A DNA stretch of 64,000 nt from contig BNCN01000004.1 of the NCBI GenBank assembly GCA_014656495.1, forward strand, positions 600,616 through 664,615. Direction: 5' to 3'. The stretch comes from Comamonas sp. KCTC 72670. GTDB taxonomy: Bacteria; Myxococcota; Myxococcia; Myxococcales; Myxococcaceae. The notes under the pieces were generated by a model, which was not told the DNA's origin, did no database searches, and saw nothing but the letters and a program-made list of their open reading frames with translations. The position numbers and the translations under genes were made by a program. Shown here piece by piece: positions 1-7,880 of this stretch (positions are counted from its first letter, which is position 1; every line of letters begins with the position of its first letter).

Positions 1-86
1 CAGGGGCAGCCGAGGACCCGGTGTTGCGGCAGGTGCTCGACTTCACCGCCAGCCTTCCGGAGGCCGCCGATGACGAGCGCGCGTGA
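1..86 (+). CDS. C-terminal end of an unidentified protein (partial)
   Basis: The reading frame that begins at base 3 is open from the window edge to a TGA at 84-86 and nearly every codon ends in G or C, as expected of a real gene in this genome. It encodes about 27 C-terminal residues, acidic at the very end (EAADDERA). It overlaps the next gene by 17 bp, which suggests co-transcription and coupled translation with the desaturase. Too little is present to name a family. Confidence 0.55.
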   Translation, partial: GAAEDPVLRQVLDFTASLPEAADDERA

Positions 87-996
87 GGCCGCGGAGACGC
101 CCATCCCCGCCGCCCTCAATGTCGCGCTCCTGGCCTGCGCGCTGTCCGCCGGTGCCGGTGCCCTGTGGCTGGCGTCGCACGCGGAGGGTTGGCCGGTCCG
201 GCTGCTCGCGGCGGCGGTGTTCTCCTTCGTCAACAACACCGTGTTCTCCCTGCTGCACGAGGCGACGCACGGCGTGCTGCATCCTCGGCGCCACGTGAAC
301 GACTGGCTCGGGCGCGTGGCGGCGACGCTCTTTCCCACGTCCTTCACCATGCAGCGGGCCTTCCACCTCAATCACCACCGCAACAACCGGACGGCGCTGG
401 AGCAGTTCGATTACTTCCGGCCCGGGGACAACCGCTTCCTCAAGCGCGCGCAGTGGTACTCCATCCTCTCGGGCCTCTACTGGCTCTTCGTCCCGGTGGG
501 CGCGGTGCTCTTCGCGCTATTCCCCGGCTTGCTGCACCGGCTGCGAGGGACGGGGACGCGCTACGGGGAGCAGACCGGAGCGGACGCCTATCTGGGACGC
601 CTTGACGCGGCGCCCGGGGGCGCCATTCGGGGAGAGGTGCTGATCGCCGTGCTGGTGCAGGCCGGGCTCGCGGTGATGCTGGACCTGTCCGTGACAGGGT
701 GGGGCGTGTGCTACGCGGCCTTCGCGGTCAACTGGAGCGCCCTCCAGTACGCGGACCATGCGTGGTCACCGCTGCATGTCCGGGACGGCGCGTGGGATTT
801 GCGCGTCGCCGCGCCGGTCCGCTGGCTGTTCCTCAACTACCACTATCACCGGGCGCACCACCGGCATCCGCACGTGCCCTGGCTCTACCTGGGCCGGTAC
901 GTACAGCCGGACATCGAGCGCCCGTCCTTCCTGCGCATCTGGCTGTCCATGTGGCGGGGCCCTCGGCCGTTGCCCGTCTCCGTGGAGGAGCGATGA
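70..996 (+). CDS. Membrane fatty acid desaturase family protein
   Basis: 308 aa integral-membrane di-iron enzyme of the fatty acid desaturase/carotenoid hydroxylase-ketolase superfamily. All three histidine clusters are visible: HEATH (63-67), HLNHH (99-103) and HYHRAHH (258-264), separated by hydrophobic stretches, so the metal site looks intact. Expected reaction: O2-dependent desaturation or hydroxylation of a lipid chain. Substrate cannot be told from sequence. It overlaps the upstream partial gene by 17 bp and the downstream PAP2-prenyl-synthase fusion by 4 bp (ATGA), so the three form one translation-coupled operon; this suggests an isoprenoid or unusual lipid substrate (inference). Confidence 0.88.
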   Translation: MTSAREAAETPIPAALNVALLACALSAGAGALWLASHAEGWPVRLLAAAVFSFVNNTVFSLLHEATHGVLHPRRHVNDWLGRVAATLFPTSFTMQRAFHLNHHRNNRTALEQFDYFRPGDNRFLKRAQWYSILSGLYWLFVPVGAVLFALFPGLLHRLRGTGTRYGEQTGADAYLGRLDAAPGGAIRGEVLIAVLVQAGLAVMLDLSVTGWGVCYAAFAVNWSALQYADHAWSPLHVRDGAWDLRVAAPVRWLFLNYHYHRAHHRHPHVPWLYLGRYVQPDIERPSFLRIWLSMWRGPRPLPVSVEER

Positions 997-2492
997 GCCC
1001 GCGCCCCGCGCTCTTCGGCTGGCCCCGTTGGGAGGAGCTGGCGCGCACCAGCGCCATGGCGTTGGGCTTCGCGTGCCTGTTCGTCGTCGTCTACGGCGGC
1101 GCGAGCTGGGTGACGGGCCTCTATCCGGGAGGCTTCCGGGTGGACCTTCCCTTCGAGCGCCACATCCCGTTCATCCCCGCGTGGGCGCTCGTGTACGTCA
1201 GCATGGACGTGCTGCTCCTGCTCTCGCTGCTCGTCTTCCGGGCGTGGCGAGACATGGTGCCGTTCGCGTTGGCGCTGAGCCTGGAGACGGTGGTGGGCGC
1301 GCTGTGCTTCCTCGTGCTGCCCGTCGAGGTGTCCTGGCCACCGCGCATCGTGGAGGGGCCCTGGGCGTGGGTGTTTCAGCTGGCCGACACGATGAATCTG
1401 GAGCGCAACTACCTCCCATCCCTCCACGTGGCCTTCGCCTGCACGGCGGCGTTGGCGTACGCGGAGCGGGCGGGGTGGCTCGCGCGGACCTTCTTCTCGC
1501 TTTGGGCGTTGGCCATCGCCGCGTCCACGCTGCTCATCCATGAGCACCACGTGGTGGACGTCGTGGCGGGAGCCGCGCTGGCGTGGGGCACCTGGCGGCT
1601 CGTGGCCCCGTGGGCGCGCCGCGAGTCCGTGTTGCAGACGCTGCAACTCGAAGCCCTGTGCGCGCGGGAGTTGGTCCGTTTCACCCGCCGCCACGTCCGC
1701 TATGGGTTGATTGCCTTGGGGCTCTACGTCTATTCGGCGGGCCGGTGGTGGCGTCAGGCGCACACGGCGCGGGTGGGCTTCTGCTTCCTCCAACTCGTGG
1801 ACGACGTCCTGGACGGAGATCGCGCGGTGGAGGGCGAGCCGCTCGACTGGGTGGACCGGCTCCTCGTCGAAGTGGAGTCCGGGCGTCATGAGGACACCGG
1901 AGCGGCGGCCACGCTGGGGCGCGCGCTCCTGGAGCGTCTGGAGGACGCCTCGGCGCGGGCCGACGTGCTCACGCTCATGCGGACGATGCGCAAGGACCGC
2001 GAGCGGGTGAAGGACGGGCAGTGGTGGACCGAGGACGCGCTGCGAGCCCAGCAGCGAGAGACCTTCCGCCTGTCCGTGGACCTGATGCTGAGCGTCGCCG
2101 GCGCGGAGCTGCGCGCGCACGACGCTCCCGCGTTGCTGGATGCGTTTGGCTGGTGTTCGGCGATGCGCGACCTGCGGGAGGACCTGGCCCAGGGGCTCTA
2201 CAACGTGCCATCGGCTGTGGCGGAGGCGGTGCGCGCGGAGGGCAACGCGCCGTCCACGCTGGAGGGACTCCTGGGGGCGTCAGCGGGACGGGAGTGGATG
2301 ACCGCGGAACACGCGCGGGCCCGAGCGCTCCTGGATGCGTCAGGCCGGCAACTGGCCGCGCTCGAGGGCCGCTCGGGGCTGCCGTTGCTCCGGCTGTTCC
2401 ACCGTTCCATCGAGTCCTTCTGGGCCAGGCGCCTGCCTCGGCGCCATCCCTTCCTCCGTGAGGCCGCCGCCGTCCGGCTTCAAGACGCCTGA
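993..2492 (+). CDS. PAP2 phosphatase fused to squalene/phytoene-synthase-like domain
   Basis: 499 aa, two domains. Residues about 20-205 are a multi-spanning PAP2 phosphatase: PSLH at 142-145 and HEHHVVD at 183-189 match the second and third PAP2 signature motifs. Residues about 225-490 look like an all-alpha trans-prenyltransferase of the squalene/phytoene synthase class: DDVLDGD from 270 (first Asp-rich motif) and RDLREDLAQG from 392 (second). The pairing suggests condensation of prenyl diphosphates at the membrane plus removal of (di)phosphate, but the reaction is inference. The ATG at 993 overlaps the desaturase stop (ATGA). An upstream in-frame extension to 699 exists but lies inside the desaturase gene and was rejected. 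Confidence 0.82.
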   Translation: MSPRPALFGWPRWEELARTSAMALGFACLFVVVYGGASWVTGLYPGGFRVDLPFERHIPFIPAWALVYVSMDVLLLLSLLVFRAWRDMVPFALALSLETVVGALCFLVLPVEVSWPPRIVEGPWAWVFQLADTMNLERNYLPSLHVAFACTAALAYAERAGWLARTFFSLWALAIAASTLLIHEHHVVDVVAGAALAWGTWRLVAPWARRESVLQTLQLEALCARELVRFTRRHVRYGLIALGLYVYSAGRWWRQAHTARVGFCFLQLVDDVLDGDRAVEGEPLDWVDRLLVEVESGRHEDTGAAATLGRALLERLEDASARADVLTLMRTMRKDRERVKDGQWWTEDALRAQQRETFRLSVDLMLSVAGAELRAHDAPALLDAFGWCSAMRDLREDLAQGLYNVPSAVAEAVRAEGNAPSTLEGLLGASAGREWMTAEHARARALLDASGRQLAALEGRSGLPLLRLFHRSIESFWARRLPRRHPFLREAAAVRLQDA

Positions 2493-3100
2493 GCCCCTGA
2501 CGCGGCCTGCCTGCGCCGGGACCTGCGGCCCAGGACGGCGCCCACCACCAGCGCGCCCAGCCCCGTGACGGTCACCGCCGCCAGGGCCAGGTGCTTGAGG
2601 CGCGAGAGCAGCGGATTGTCGAAGACGTTGGTGGAGTAGTGGAACGCGGCGATCAGCCACCGGTCTCCCTCCCGCACCAGGGTGCAGGTCCACCGCCCGT
2701 CGATGATGACGTCCGTGCCATCGGTCAGCACGTAGTGGTCCCGGGACGAGCCGCGCGCGATACCGGTGTTGCCGTAGAGCCGCGTCAGGTCATCCACCTC
2801 GAACTTCGCCTGGATGCGGTCCACGACCTTGTGGGGCCCCTTCATCATCGCTTCGTAGTACGCGCGGATGGCGTCCTTCCCCACGCGCACGTCGTTGTTC
2901 ATGGTCGTGAAGGACACGTCCGGGTGGAGGTGCTGGAGCAGCCCGTCCAGATCCTGGGCGTTGAGGGCGTCCTCCATCTGCTGCTTGAGGACACGCAAGG
3001 CGTCATGGGTGGCGTCGTCGCTGGGGGCGGGCTGGGGCAGGGCCGCGGTCGGGAGGAAGGCGATCAGCAGCGCCACCAGACAGCCAGACATGCGAGTCAT
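2480..3100 (-). CDS. Secreted or anchored SnoaL/NTF2-like protein
   Basis: 206 aa. N-terminal signal peptide (MTRMSGCLVALLIAFLPTAA), then a SnoaL-like cone-fold domain around residues 30-150 with the usual pattern (long helix, HPDVSFTT, later WTCTLVREGDRWLIAAFHYS). Near residues 172-193 there is a hydrophobic helix followed by an Arg-rich tail, suggesting a C-terminal membrane anchor. Such domains are small-molecule enzymes or ligand binders; no catalytic residue identifies a reaction. The 3' end overlaps the convergent PAP2-fusion gene by 13 bp. Start chosen at the ATG directly before the signal peptide; a second ATG lies 9 bp downstream. Confidence 0.8.
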   Translation of the reverse strand: MTRMSGCLVALLIAFLPTAALPQPAPSDDATHDALRVLKQQMEDALNAQDLDGLLQHLHPDVSFTTMNNDVRVGKDAIRAYYEAMMKGPHKVVDRIQAKFEVDDLTRLYGNTGIARGSSRDHYVLTDGTDVIIDGRWTCTLVREGDRWLIAAFHYSTNVFDNPLLSRLKHLALAAVTVTGLGALVVGAVLGRRSRRRQAASGAQAS

Positions 3101-3189
3101 CGAGGCTCCAGGGGGTAGGGCGCCCATCCTAGGCCATCCGGCGCCAATCCTTGCCGGGGTCTCTTGGCCGCGACCTTCGCCCCGTACGC

Positions 3190-3627
3190 TCACCCTTGGT
3201 GGGCGTGCTTGCCGAAGGTCTTCGCGGTGACCGTCTTGAACGAGGCCCGGAGGATGCGGGTGAGCACGTCGAGGTCCACCTTCGAGAGGTCCTTGACGTA
3301 CAGGCACCCGGTGCCGCCCGTGTGCGGCCCCAGCTTCGCGAGCGCGCTGGCGTGGGCCTCGAGGCCGTCCGCGAGGTAGATGACGGCCGCGGTCTTCCGC
3401 GGAGAGAAGCTTGCGGCGGGTGCGATGCCACTGTGGCCGCTCGCGTACTGGTACGCGTACTCGCCAAAGCCGACGATGGAGGGCCCGAACATCCGGGGCT
3501 CCAGCCCGGTCACCTCTCGCATCAGGTCGAGCAGCACCTGGGCGTCGCGGCGGCGCCCGGCGGGCGTCACCTGGGCGAGTAACGTCAACGGATCGGCATC
3601 GGTCCACGTGGTGGGCATCGCGTCCAT
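3190..3627 (-). CDS. DUF1801 domain protein
   Basis: 145 aa, cytoplasmic. The central segment (LLDLMREVTGLEPRMFG, then FGEYAYQYASG) and the C-terminal part (CLYVKDLSKVDLDVLTRIL, ending near FGKHAHQG) fit the DUF1801 family, whose biochemical role is unknown. Two further in-frame starts exist: an ATG at 3618, and one at 3678 that would add 17 residues without support. Divergent from the patatin gene, with about 130 bp between them. Confidence 0.72.
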   Translation of the reverse strand: MDAMPTTWTDADPLTLLAQVTPAGRRRDAQVLLDLMREVTGLEPRMFGPSIVGFGEYAYQYASGHSGIAPAASFSPRKTAAVIYLADGLEAHASALAKLGPHTGGTGCLYVKDLSKVDLDVLTRILRASFKTVTAKTFGKHAHQG

Positions 3628-3760
3628 TGTGTCCACTGGACGAAGGCCCCGTCCACGGTCGCGGAGGGAAGTCACCATTCGAGGTGCCCCTGGGGTGATT
3701 CCTGCCCCGTTGGCACGCCCCTATCCATCTGCGCCAGGTTCATTTCCCAGGAGGGGTGCC

Positions 3761-4705
3761 ATGATGGAACGTCCCGCAACGCTCGTGCTCTCCGGCGGTG
3801 GGGCCAAGGGAGCCTTCCAGGTGGGGGCCGAGCGCGTCCTCCGGGAGGTGCATGGCTTCCAGTGGGAGCGCGTCTTCGGCGTGTCCGTGGGCGCCCTCAA
3901 CGCGGCGCTCGTGGCGCAGCAGGCCTACCGGGAGATGAATGACATCTGGCTGAACATCCGCGAGGCGGACCTGTACCGGAAGGTGCCCTGGCCGTTGGTC
4001 GCGCTCCGCGTGGGCTTGTTCCGCAAGCTGGGCCTCTACGACAACTCGCCCATGCGGGAGCTCATCCAGCGGCACCTCGCGGGCCGCGCCTTCCGGGTCC
4101 CCGCCCACGTGGGGCGCGTGTCCCTGGTGACGGGCAACTACGAGCTGGTGCCCAGCGACTCCAAGGGCTTCCTGGACGCCGTCTGGCAGAGCGCGACGTT
4201 GCCCATCCTGTGGGAGCCCATCGGGTCGATGTCCCTGGTGGATGGCGGCCTGCGCAACGCCACGCCCCTGGGGGACGCGCTGGAGTTCGGCCCCACGGAG
4301 ATCGTCGTCATCGTCTGCTCGCCGTCGAAGATCGAGCGGGCGCGTCCACCCGCCAACCTGCTGGATGTGGCCACGCGGAGCCTCACGGACATCACCCTCA
4401 ACGAGATCCTGCTCAACGACGTGGATGCCTTCGTGCGCATCAACGACATCGTCCGTCAGGCCTATGACGCCGGGTTCACGGTCCGGCGGCCGGATGGCAT
4501 TCCCTACCGGTACTGCCGCATCACCGTCATCGAGCCCGGCCGGTCCATGGGCGACATGCTCGACTTCTCGCCGGAGGTCATCCGCATGCGCTTGCGGCAT
4601 GGGGAAGAGGTGGCCCGCGCCGTCTCCCTGCCCACGGGCGTGGGCCCCGGGGAGCGGGTGCAGCGCCGGGTGGAGCTCTTCCCGGAGCCGCCCATGCACG
4701 CCTAG
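3761..4705 (+). CDS. Patatin-like phospholipase
   Basis: 314 aa serine lipid acyl hydrolase. GGGAKG at 12-17 is the oxyanion loop, GVSVG holds the nucleophile Ser42, and VDGG carries the dyad Asp161; the catalytic core is complete. There is no signal peptide, so it is cytoplasmic or an exported effector. Start fixed by AGGAGG at 3749-3754; the ATGs at 3761 and 3764 are both possible. The stop overlaps the convergent VTT gene by 3 bp. Natural substrates (phospholipid or lysophospholipid) are unknown. Confidence 0.9.
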   Translation: MMERPATLVLSGGGAKGAFQVGAERVLREVHGFQWERVFGVSVGALNAALVAQQAYREMNDIWLNIREADLYRKVPWPLVALRVGLFRKLGLYDNSPMRELIQRHLAGRAFRVPAHVGRVSLVTGNYELVPSDSKGFLDAVWQSATLPILWEPIGSMSLVDGGLRNATPLGDALEFGPTEIVVIVCSPSKIERARPPANLLDVATRSLTDITLNEILLNDVDAFVRINDIVRQAYDAGFTVRRPDGIPYRYCRITVIEPGRSMGDMLDFSPEVIRMRLRHGEEVARAVSLPTGVGPGERVQRRVELFPEPPMHA

Positions 4706-5475
4706 AGCGCCGCGGGCTTGGCCGCCTCATGCGCGCCCAGCCGACGCGGTGGTGGGGCCGTCGGCGTGGGCGCGGGTGAAATGGGCGGCGTGACGTGATC
4801 CGGCGGCGCGGGCGGCGGCGCGTCGTTGATCTCCTTGTAGAAGCGCCGCCCGACGAAGACGCCCAGCACCAGTGACAGCACGAGCCCCGCGGCGGACACG
4901 CCCGTCATCACCGTGCGCCCCTGCGCCAGGCCGCTGCCGAGCTGCGCGGTGAGGAAGGTGCCCGGGATGGTGCCCAGCATCACCCCGGCCACCGTGGGCC
5001 CCAGCCTCGCGCCGCTGGCCGCCGCCGCGGCGATCATCACATCCGTGGGACAGAGCGGATTGATGCAGGCCGAAAACGCGAACAGGAAATCGTTGCGCCG
5101 CGCCGCCCGCACCAGTGCGGGATACTTGCTGCCAGCCAGGCGCTTCATCAGTCCCGTGCCGAGCTTGCGCGCCCCAGCGAAAAGCAGGAGGCCCGACAGC
5201 AAGCTGCCCGTTAGTGAATAGAGGGTCGCTGCGAGCGTACCGAACATCATGCCGCCCACGGCGGTCAGCAGTTGACCCGGAAGCAGCGTCAGGGGGCGAA
5301 TGGCAAGGAAACCGATGTAGGCAATGGGCGCCCAGTTCCCCAGGGGCTCCAGCCAGCTCGCGAGCCTCTGCTGATCCACGACGTCCGGCCCCAGGAGCCG
5401 GAGCGCAACGAGACCTCCCACTGAAACAAGCATCGGGGCCAACACCCGAAGCCAGGTCTTCACCGACTGCGCCAC
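4702..5475 (-). CDS. TVP38/TMEM64 (VTT domain) membrane protein
   Basis: 257 aa polytopic inner-membrane protein. The central part (about residues 55-180) has the VTT/DedA-like layout: LTLLPGQLLTAVGGMMFG, re-entrant glycine-rich segments and a later INPLCPTDVMIAAAAA stretch. A Pro-rich cytoplasmic tail follows the last helix. Related proteins are implicated in membrane lipid scrambling. Start is a GTG at 5475 preceded by GGGGAGGC at good spacing; upstream in-frame ATGs lack a ribosome site. Confidence 0.78.
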   Translation of the reverse strand: MAQSVKTWLRVLAPMLVSVGGLVALRLLGPDVVDQQRLASWLEPLGNWAPIAYIGFLAIRPLTLLPGQLLTAVGGMMFGTLAATLYSLTGSLLSGLLLFAGARKLGTGLMKRLAGSKYPALVRAARRNDFLFAFSACINPLCPTDVMIAAAAASGARLGPTVAGVMLGTIPGTFLTAQLGSGLAQGRTVMTGVSAAGLVLSLVLGVFVGRRFYKEINDAPPPAPPDHVTPPISPAPTPTAPPPRRLGAHEAAKPAAL

Positions 5476-5783
5476 GCCGTGCCTCCCCGCGGCCCCACTT
5501 CCGCCGCGCCGTGGGCCTGAAAGTGAAGGTGGTTTCGGGAATCCGCAATGTGCAGTGGGGTGTTTCCAACATGAAAGCGTCCGGCCGGGCAGCCCGCCGC
5601 CCGGTCCGAATGCTCGGCAGGCGTTGCCAAGCACACGGAATCACAGGTGTTTTCGTGTGGCGCAGCAGGCGCGAACGGCTGGCGGTGTACGGAGCTTGCT
5701 TGCATCGGGGCGCTTCCGTCCCAAGGTTTCAGGCAAGGGGCACCGAGGCGAGGGCTGGGGAAGTCACGAGAGGAGATGGCGAA
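5476..5783. other. 308-bp gap between divergent genes
   Basis: Region between the VTT gene (minus) and the KGG stress gene (plus). It must carry promoters for both, and it is less GC-rich than its surroundings around 5520-5560. I see no convincing -10/-35 or -24/-12 pair and no plausible small gene. Confidence 0.4.
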
Positions 5784-6239
5784 ATGTCGGACAAGGACAA
5801 CAAGGGCAGCATGACGGTGGCCGAAGCGGGCCGGAAGGGTGGCGAAACGGTCCGGAACGAGCGCGGTCGCGAGTTCTACGAGACGATCGGCCGCAAGGGC
5901 GGCGCGACGGTGAAGGCCGAGCGCGGTCGTTCCTTCTACGAGGAGATCGGACGCAAAGGCGGCGAGACGGTGAAGGCCGAGCGCGGCGCCAAGTTCTACG
6001 AGGAGATCGGCAAGAAGGGTGGCGATCGCGTGAAGGCCACCCGCGGACCGAACTTCTACGAGGAGATTGGCCGCAAGGGTGGGCAGAAGGTGAAGAAGCT
6101 CATCGAAGAGGGCAAGCGCGCCGCGCGCGCCGCCATGGCCGCGCAGGAAGGCGCGCAGGCGAGCTCCCAGCCGCAGGAAGGGGCGCCTCAGGCTCCCGCG
6201 CCGTCTGGGGAGCCGGCGGGTCCCGGCCAGAACGAGTAG
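5784..6239 (+). CDS. KGG-repeat general stress protein
   Basis: 151 aa hydrophilic protein made of four 20-residue units of the type GRKGGETVKAERGRSFYEEI plus a fifth partial unit (about residues 16-102), followed by a Lys/Arg stretch and an Ala/Gln/Pro-rich tail. This is the KGG or stress-induced acidophilic repeat, seen in GsiB/YciG-like general stress proteins; the molecular role is not established, with hydrophilin-like protection often proposed. Start at ATG 5784, 8 bp after GAGAGGAGA. An in-frame upstream extension lacks a ribosome site. Confidence 0.88.
   Translation: MSDKDNKGSMTVAEAGRKGGETVRNERGREFYETIGRKGGATVKAERGRSFYEEIGRKGGETVKAERGAKFYEEIGKKGGDRVKATRGPNFYEEIGRKGGQKVKKLIEEGKRAARAAMAAQEGAQASSQPQEGAPQAPAPSGEPAGPGQNE
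5829..6089 (+). repeat. 60-bp tandem coding repeats (KGG units)
   Basis: Four consecutive 60-bp units begin at 5829, 5889, 5949 and 6009, with a partial fifth from 6069. Conservation covers both nucleotide and protein level, which indicates relatively recent duplication within the gene. Confidence 0.9.
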
Positions 6240-6288
6240 CCTTGCGAGGAGCGTGGCAACCGCCGCGCGGACCGACTAAGAGGGCCGG

Positions 6289-6627
6289 GTGTACCTGGTC
6301 ATCACGTTCCTCGAACAGCTGGAAGCCACCGAGCGGGCCATTCGCCGGCTCCGGGAGTTCGGCATCCCGGAGCCGTGGGTGATTCGCGCGCGGAGCGCGG
6401 CGGCGGCGCTGTCCGCCGAGGTGCCCGTGTTCGCGGGCCTCCGCAGCCTGGCATTGGGCGCGGACGATGATCGCGTCCTCCTGGTGAGCCTGTTGCCAGG
6501 GCTTCCCGCGGAGGAGATGGAGCGGCTGGTCCAGCGCGTCCAATTGGAAATGGATGCGGACGATCCACCCATGGGCCGTCTGGTCGCCATGCCAGTGATT
6601 TCGGCGCCCACGCAGCGCCGATCGTGA
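6289..6627 (+). CDS. Small P-II-like protein upstream of antiporters
   Basis: 112 aa, no membrane segment or signal. The alternation of strands and helices (MYLVITFLEQLEATERAIRRL, later DDDRVLLVSLLP and PAEEMERLVQRVQ) resembles a ferredoxin-like/P-II fold, but I cannot assign a named family. GTG start. It lies 32 bp upstream of two antiporter genes in the same direction, so a regulatory subunit role is plausible (inference). Confidence 0.6.
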   Translation: MYLVITFLEQLEATERAIRRLREFGIPEPWVIRARSAAAALSAEVPVFAGLRSLALGADDDRVLLVSLLPGLPAEEMERLVQRVQLEMDADDPPMGRLVAMPVISAPTQRRS

Positions 6628-6659
6628 CGGGGATGCCCCCGCCGGTATAAGCACGGCCT

Positions 6660-7880
6660 GTGCAAGCGCTGCTCGTCTTTCTTTCCATCGCGGCGCTGTC
6701 GCTGCTCGCCTCCAGCCGCGCGCTGGACCCGGGGCGCTTCCCCGCGCTGGCGAGACTGGCGGCCAGCGGCTTTCTCTTCGTCCTGCTCGGGATTCTCCTG
6801 GGGCCCTCGGCCTCGGGGCTGCTCTCCGAACGGAACCTGGAGGAGCTGCGGCCGGTGATGGCGCTGGGCCTGGGCACCGCGGGCGTGTTGCTGGGCCTCA
6901 ACCTGGAGCCCCGGCTGCTGCGCTCGCTGCCGCGGCCCGTCTACCTGTCCGCCATGGCCCACTCGGGCACGGCCTTCTTCTTCGTGGCCCTGCCGCTGCT
7001 GGTGCCGCTCGTCTTCACGACCGTCCGGGGCTGGGTGGGCGCGCTTGGCGCGGCGGCGATGCTGGGCGCCGCGGCCAGCCTGTCGTCGGGCCACTCGGCC
7101 GTGCTCGCGTACCGGGCCGGGCGGCTGGATCGCGCGCGCGGCCTGGGCGTGGCGGTGCTGACGATGCTGGATGACGCGGTGGGGCTGGGCGTGCTGGCGC
7201 TGGCCTTGATGATCGGCTCCGCCGACAACGTGGGCGAGGGCCTGGGCCTCGTCTGTCTGGCCTTGCTGCTGGGCGTGATGTGCGGCGCGCTGCTGGCGTT
7301 CCTCACACACTCCCTGAAGGACCTGGCGGAGCTGACCACGGTGACGCTGGGGGGCGTGGCCCTGGTGGGCGGCGCCGCGGCCTATCTGCGGGTGTCGCCG
7401 CTGCTGGCGGGGGTGGCCTGCGGGGCGACGCTGGCGGTGGTGGGCGGACGCGTCGCGGAGCGGGTGGCGCGCGCGCTGGGGCGGGTGGAGCGGCCCGTGT
7501 TCCTGGTGCTGGTGTTCCTGGTGGGGTGCTCGGTGCACGCGCGGGAGTACTGGGCCTGGGTGTTGATGCCCGCGTTCGTGGGGCTGCGCTTCCTGGGGAA
7601 GATGGTGGGCGGGCGGCTCGCGGGGCGGCTGGCGCGGTCCGCGCTCGTGCTGCCCCCCCGCCTCGGCTACGCCTTGATCGCCCAAGGGGGCCTGGCGCTG
7701 TGCCTGGTCGCGGAGTACGGCATGCTCGTCCCAGGGGTCCTGGCCCGGCGAGTGCTGGACGTGGTGGTGATGGCCGCGGTGGTGAACGAGCTGCTGGCGG
7801 GCCAGGCCTTCCAGTACGTGGTGGATCCCTCCAAGGGCGTGATGGCGTCCGCGTCTGCTGACACGAAGGTGGCCGCATGA
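6660..7880 (+). CDS. Cation:proton antiporter, first of a tandem pair
   Basis: 406 aa, about 11-12 hydrophobic segments and no cytosolic RCK/TrkA domain. It fits the Kef/CPA2 type Na+(K+)/H+ exchangers, with the middle carrying ASLSSGHSAV and LTMLDDAVGLGVLAL, the latter holding acidic residues (DD) in a membrane helix as expected of the ion site. GTG start. It overlaps the second antiporter by 4 bp (ATGA), so the two are co-translated and could work as a heteromer or with different ion preferences. Confidence 0.78.
   Translation: MQALLVFLSIAALSLLASSRALDPGRFPALARLAASGFLFVLLGILLGPSASGLLSERNLEELRPVMALGLGTAGVLLGLNLEPRLLRSLPRPVYLSAMAHSGTAFFFVALPLLVPLVFTTVRGWVGALGAAAMLGAAASLSSGHSAVLAYRAGRLDRARGLGVAVLTMLDDAVGLGVLALALMIGSADNVGEGLGLVCLALLLGVMCGALLAFLTHSLKDLAELTTVTLGGVALVGGAAAYLRVSPLLAGVACGATLAVVGGRVAERVARALGRVERPVFLVLVFLVGCSVHAREYWAWVLMPAFVGLRFLGKMVGGRLAGRLARSALVLPPRLGYALIAQGGLALCLVAEYGMLVPGVLARRVLDVVVMAAVVNELLAGQAFQYVVDPSKGVMASASADTKVAA

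Noticed and set aside
699..992. N-terminal extension of the PAP2 fusion
   Set aside because: It lies inside the desaturase gene in another frame and the ATGA overlap at 993 is the normal start.
5697..5710. TTGC run upstream of the KGG gene as a sigma-54 -12 element
   Set aside because: The nearest TGG elements lie at the wrong distance for a -24 box, so no promoter call was made.
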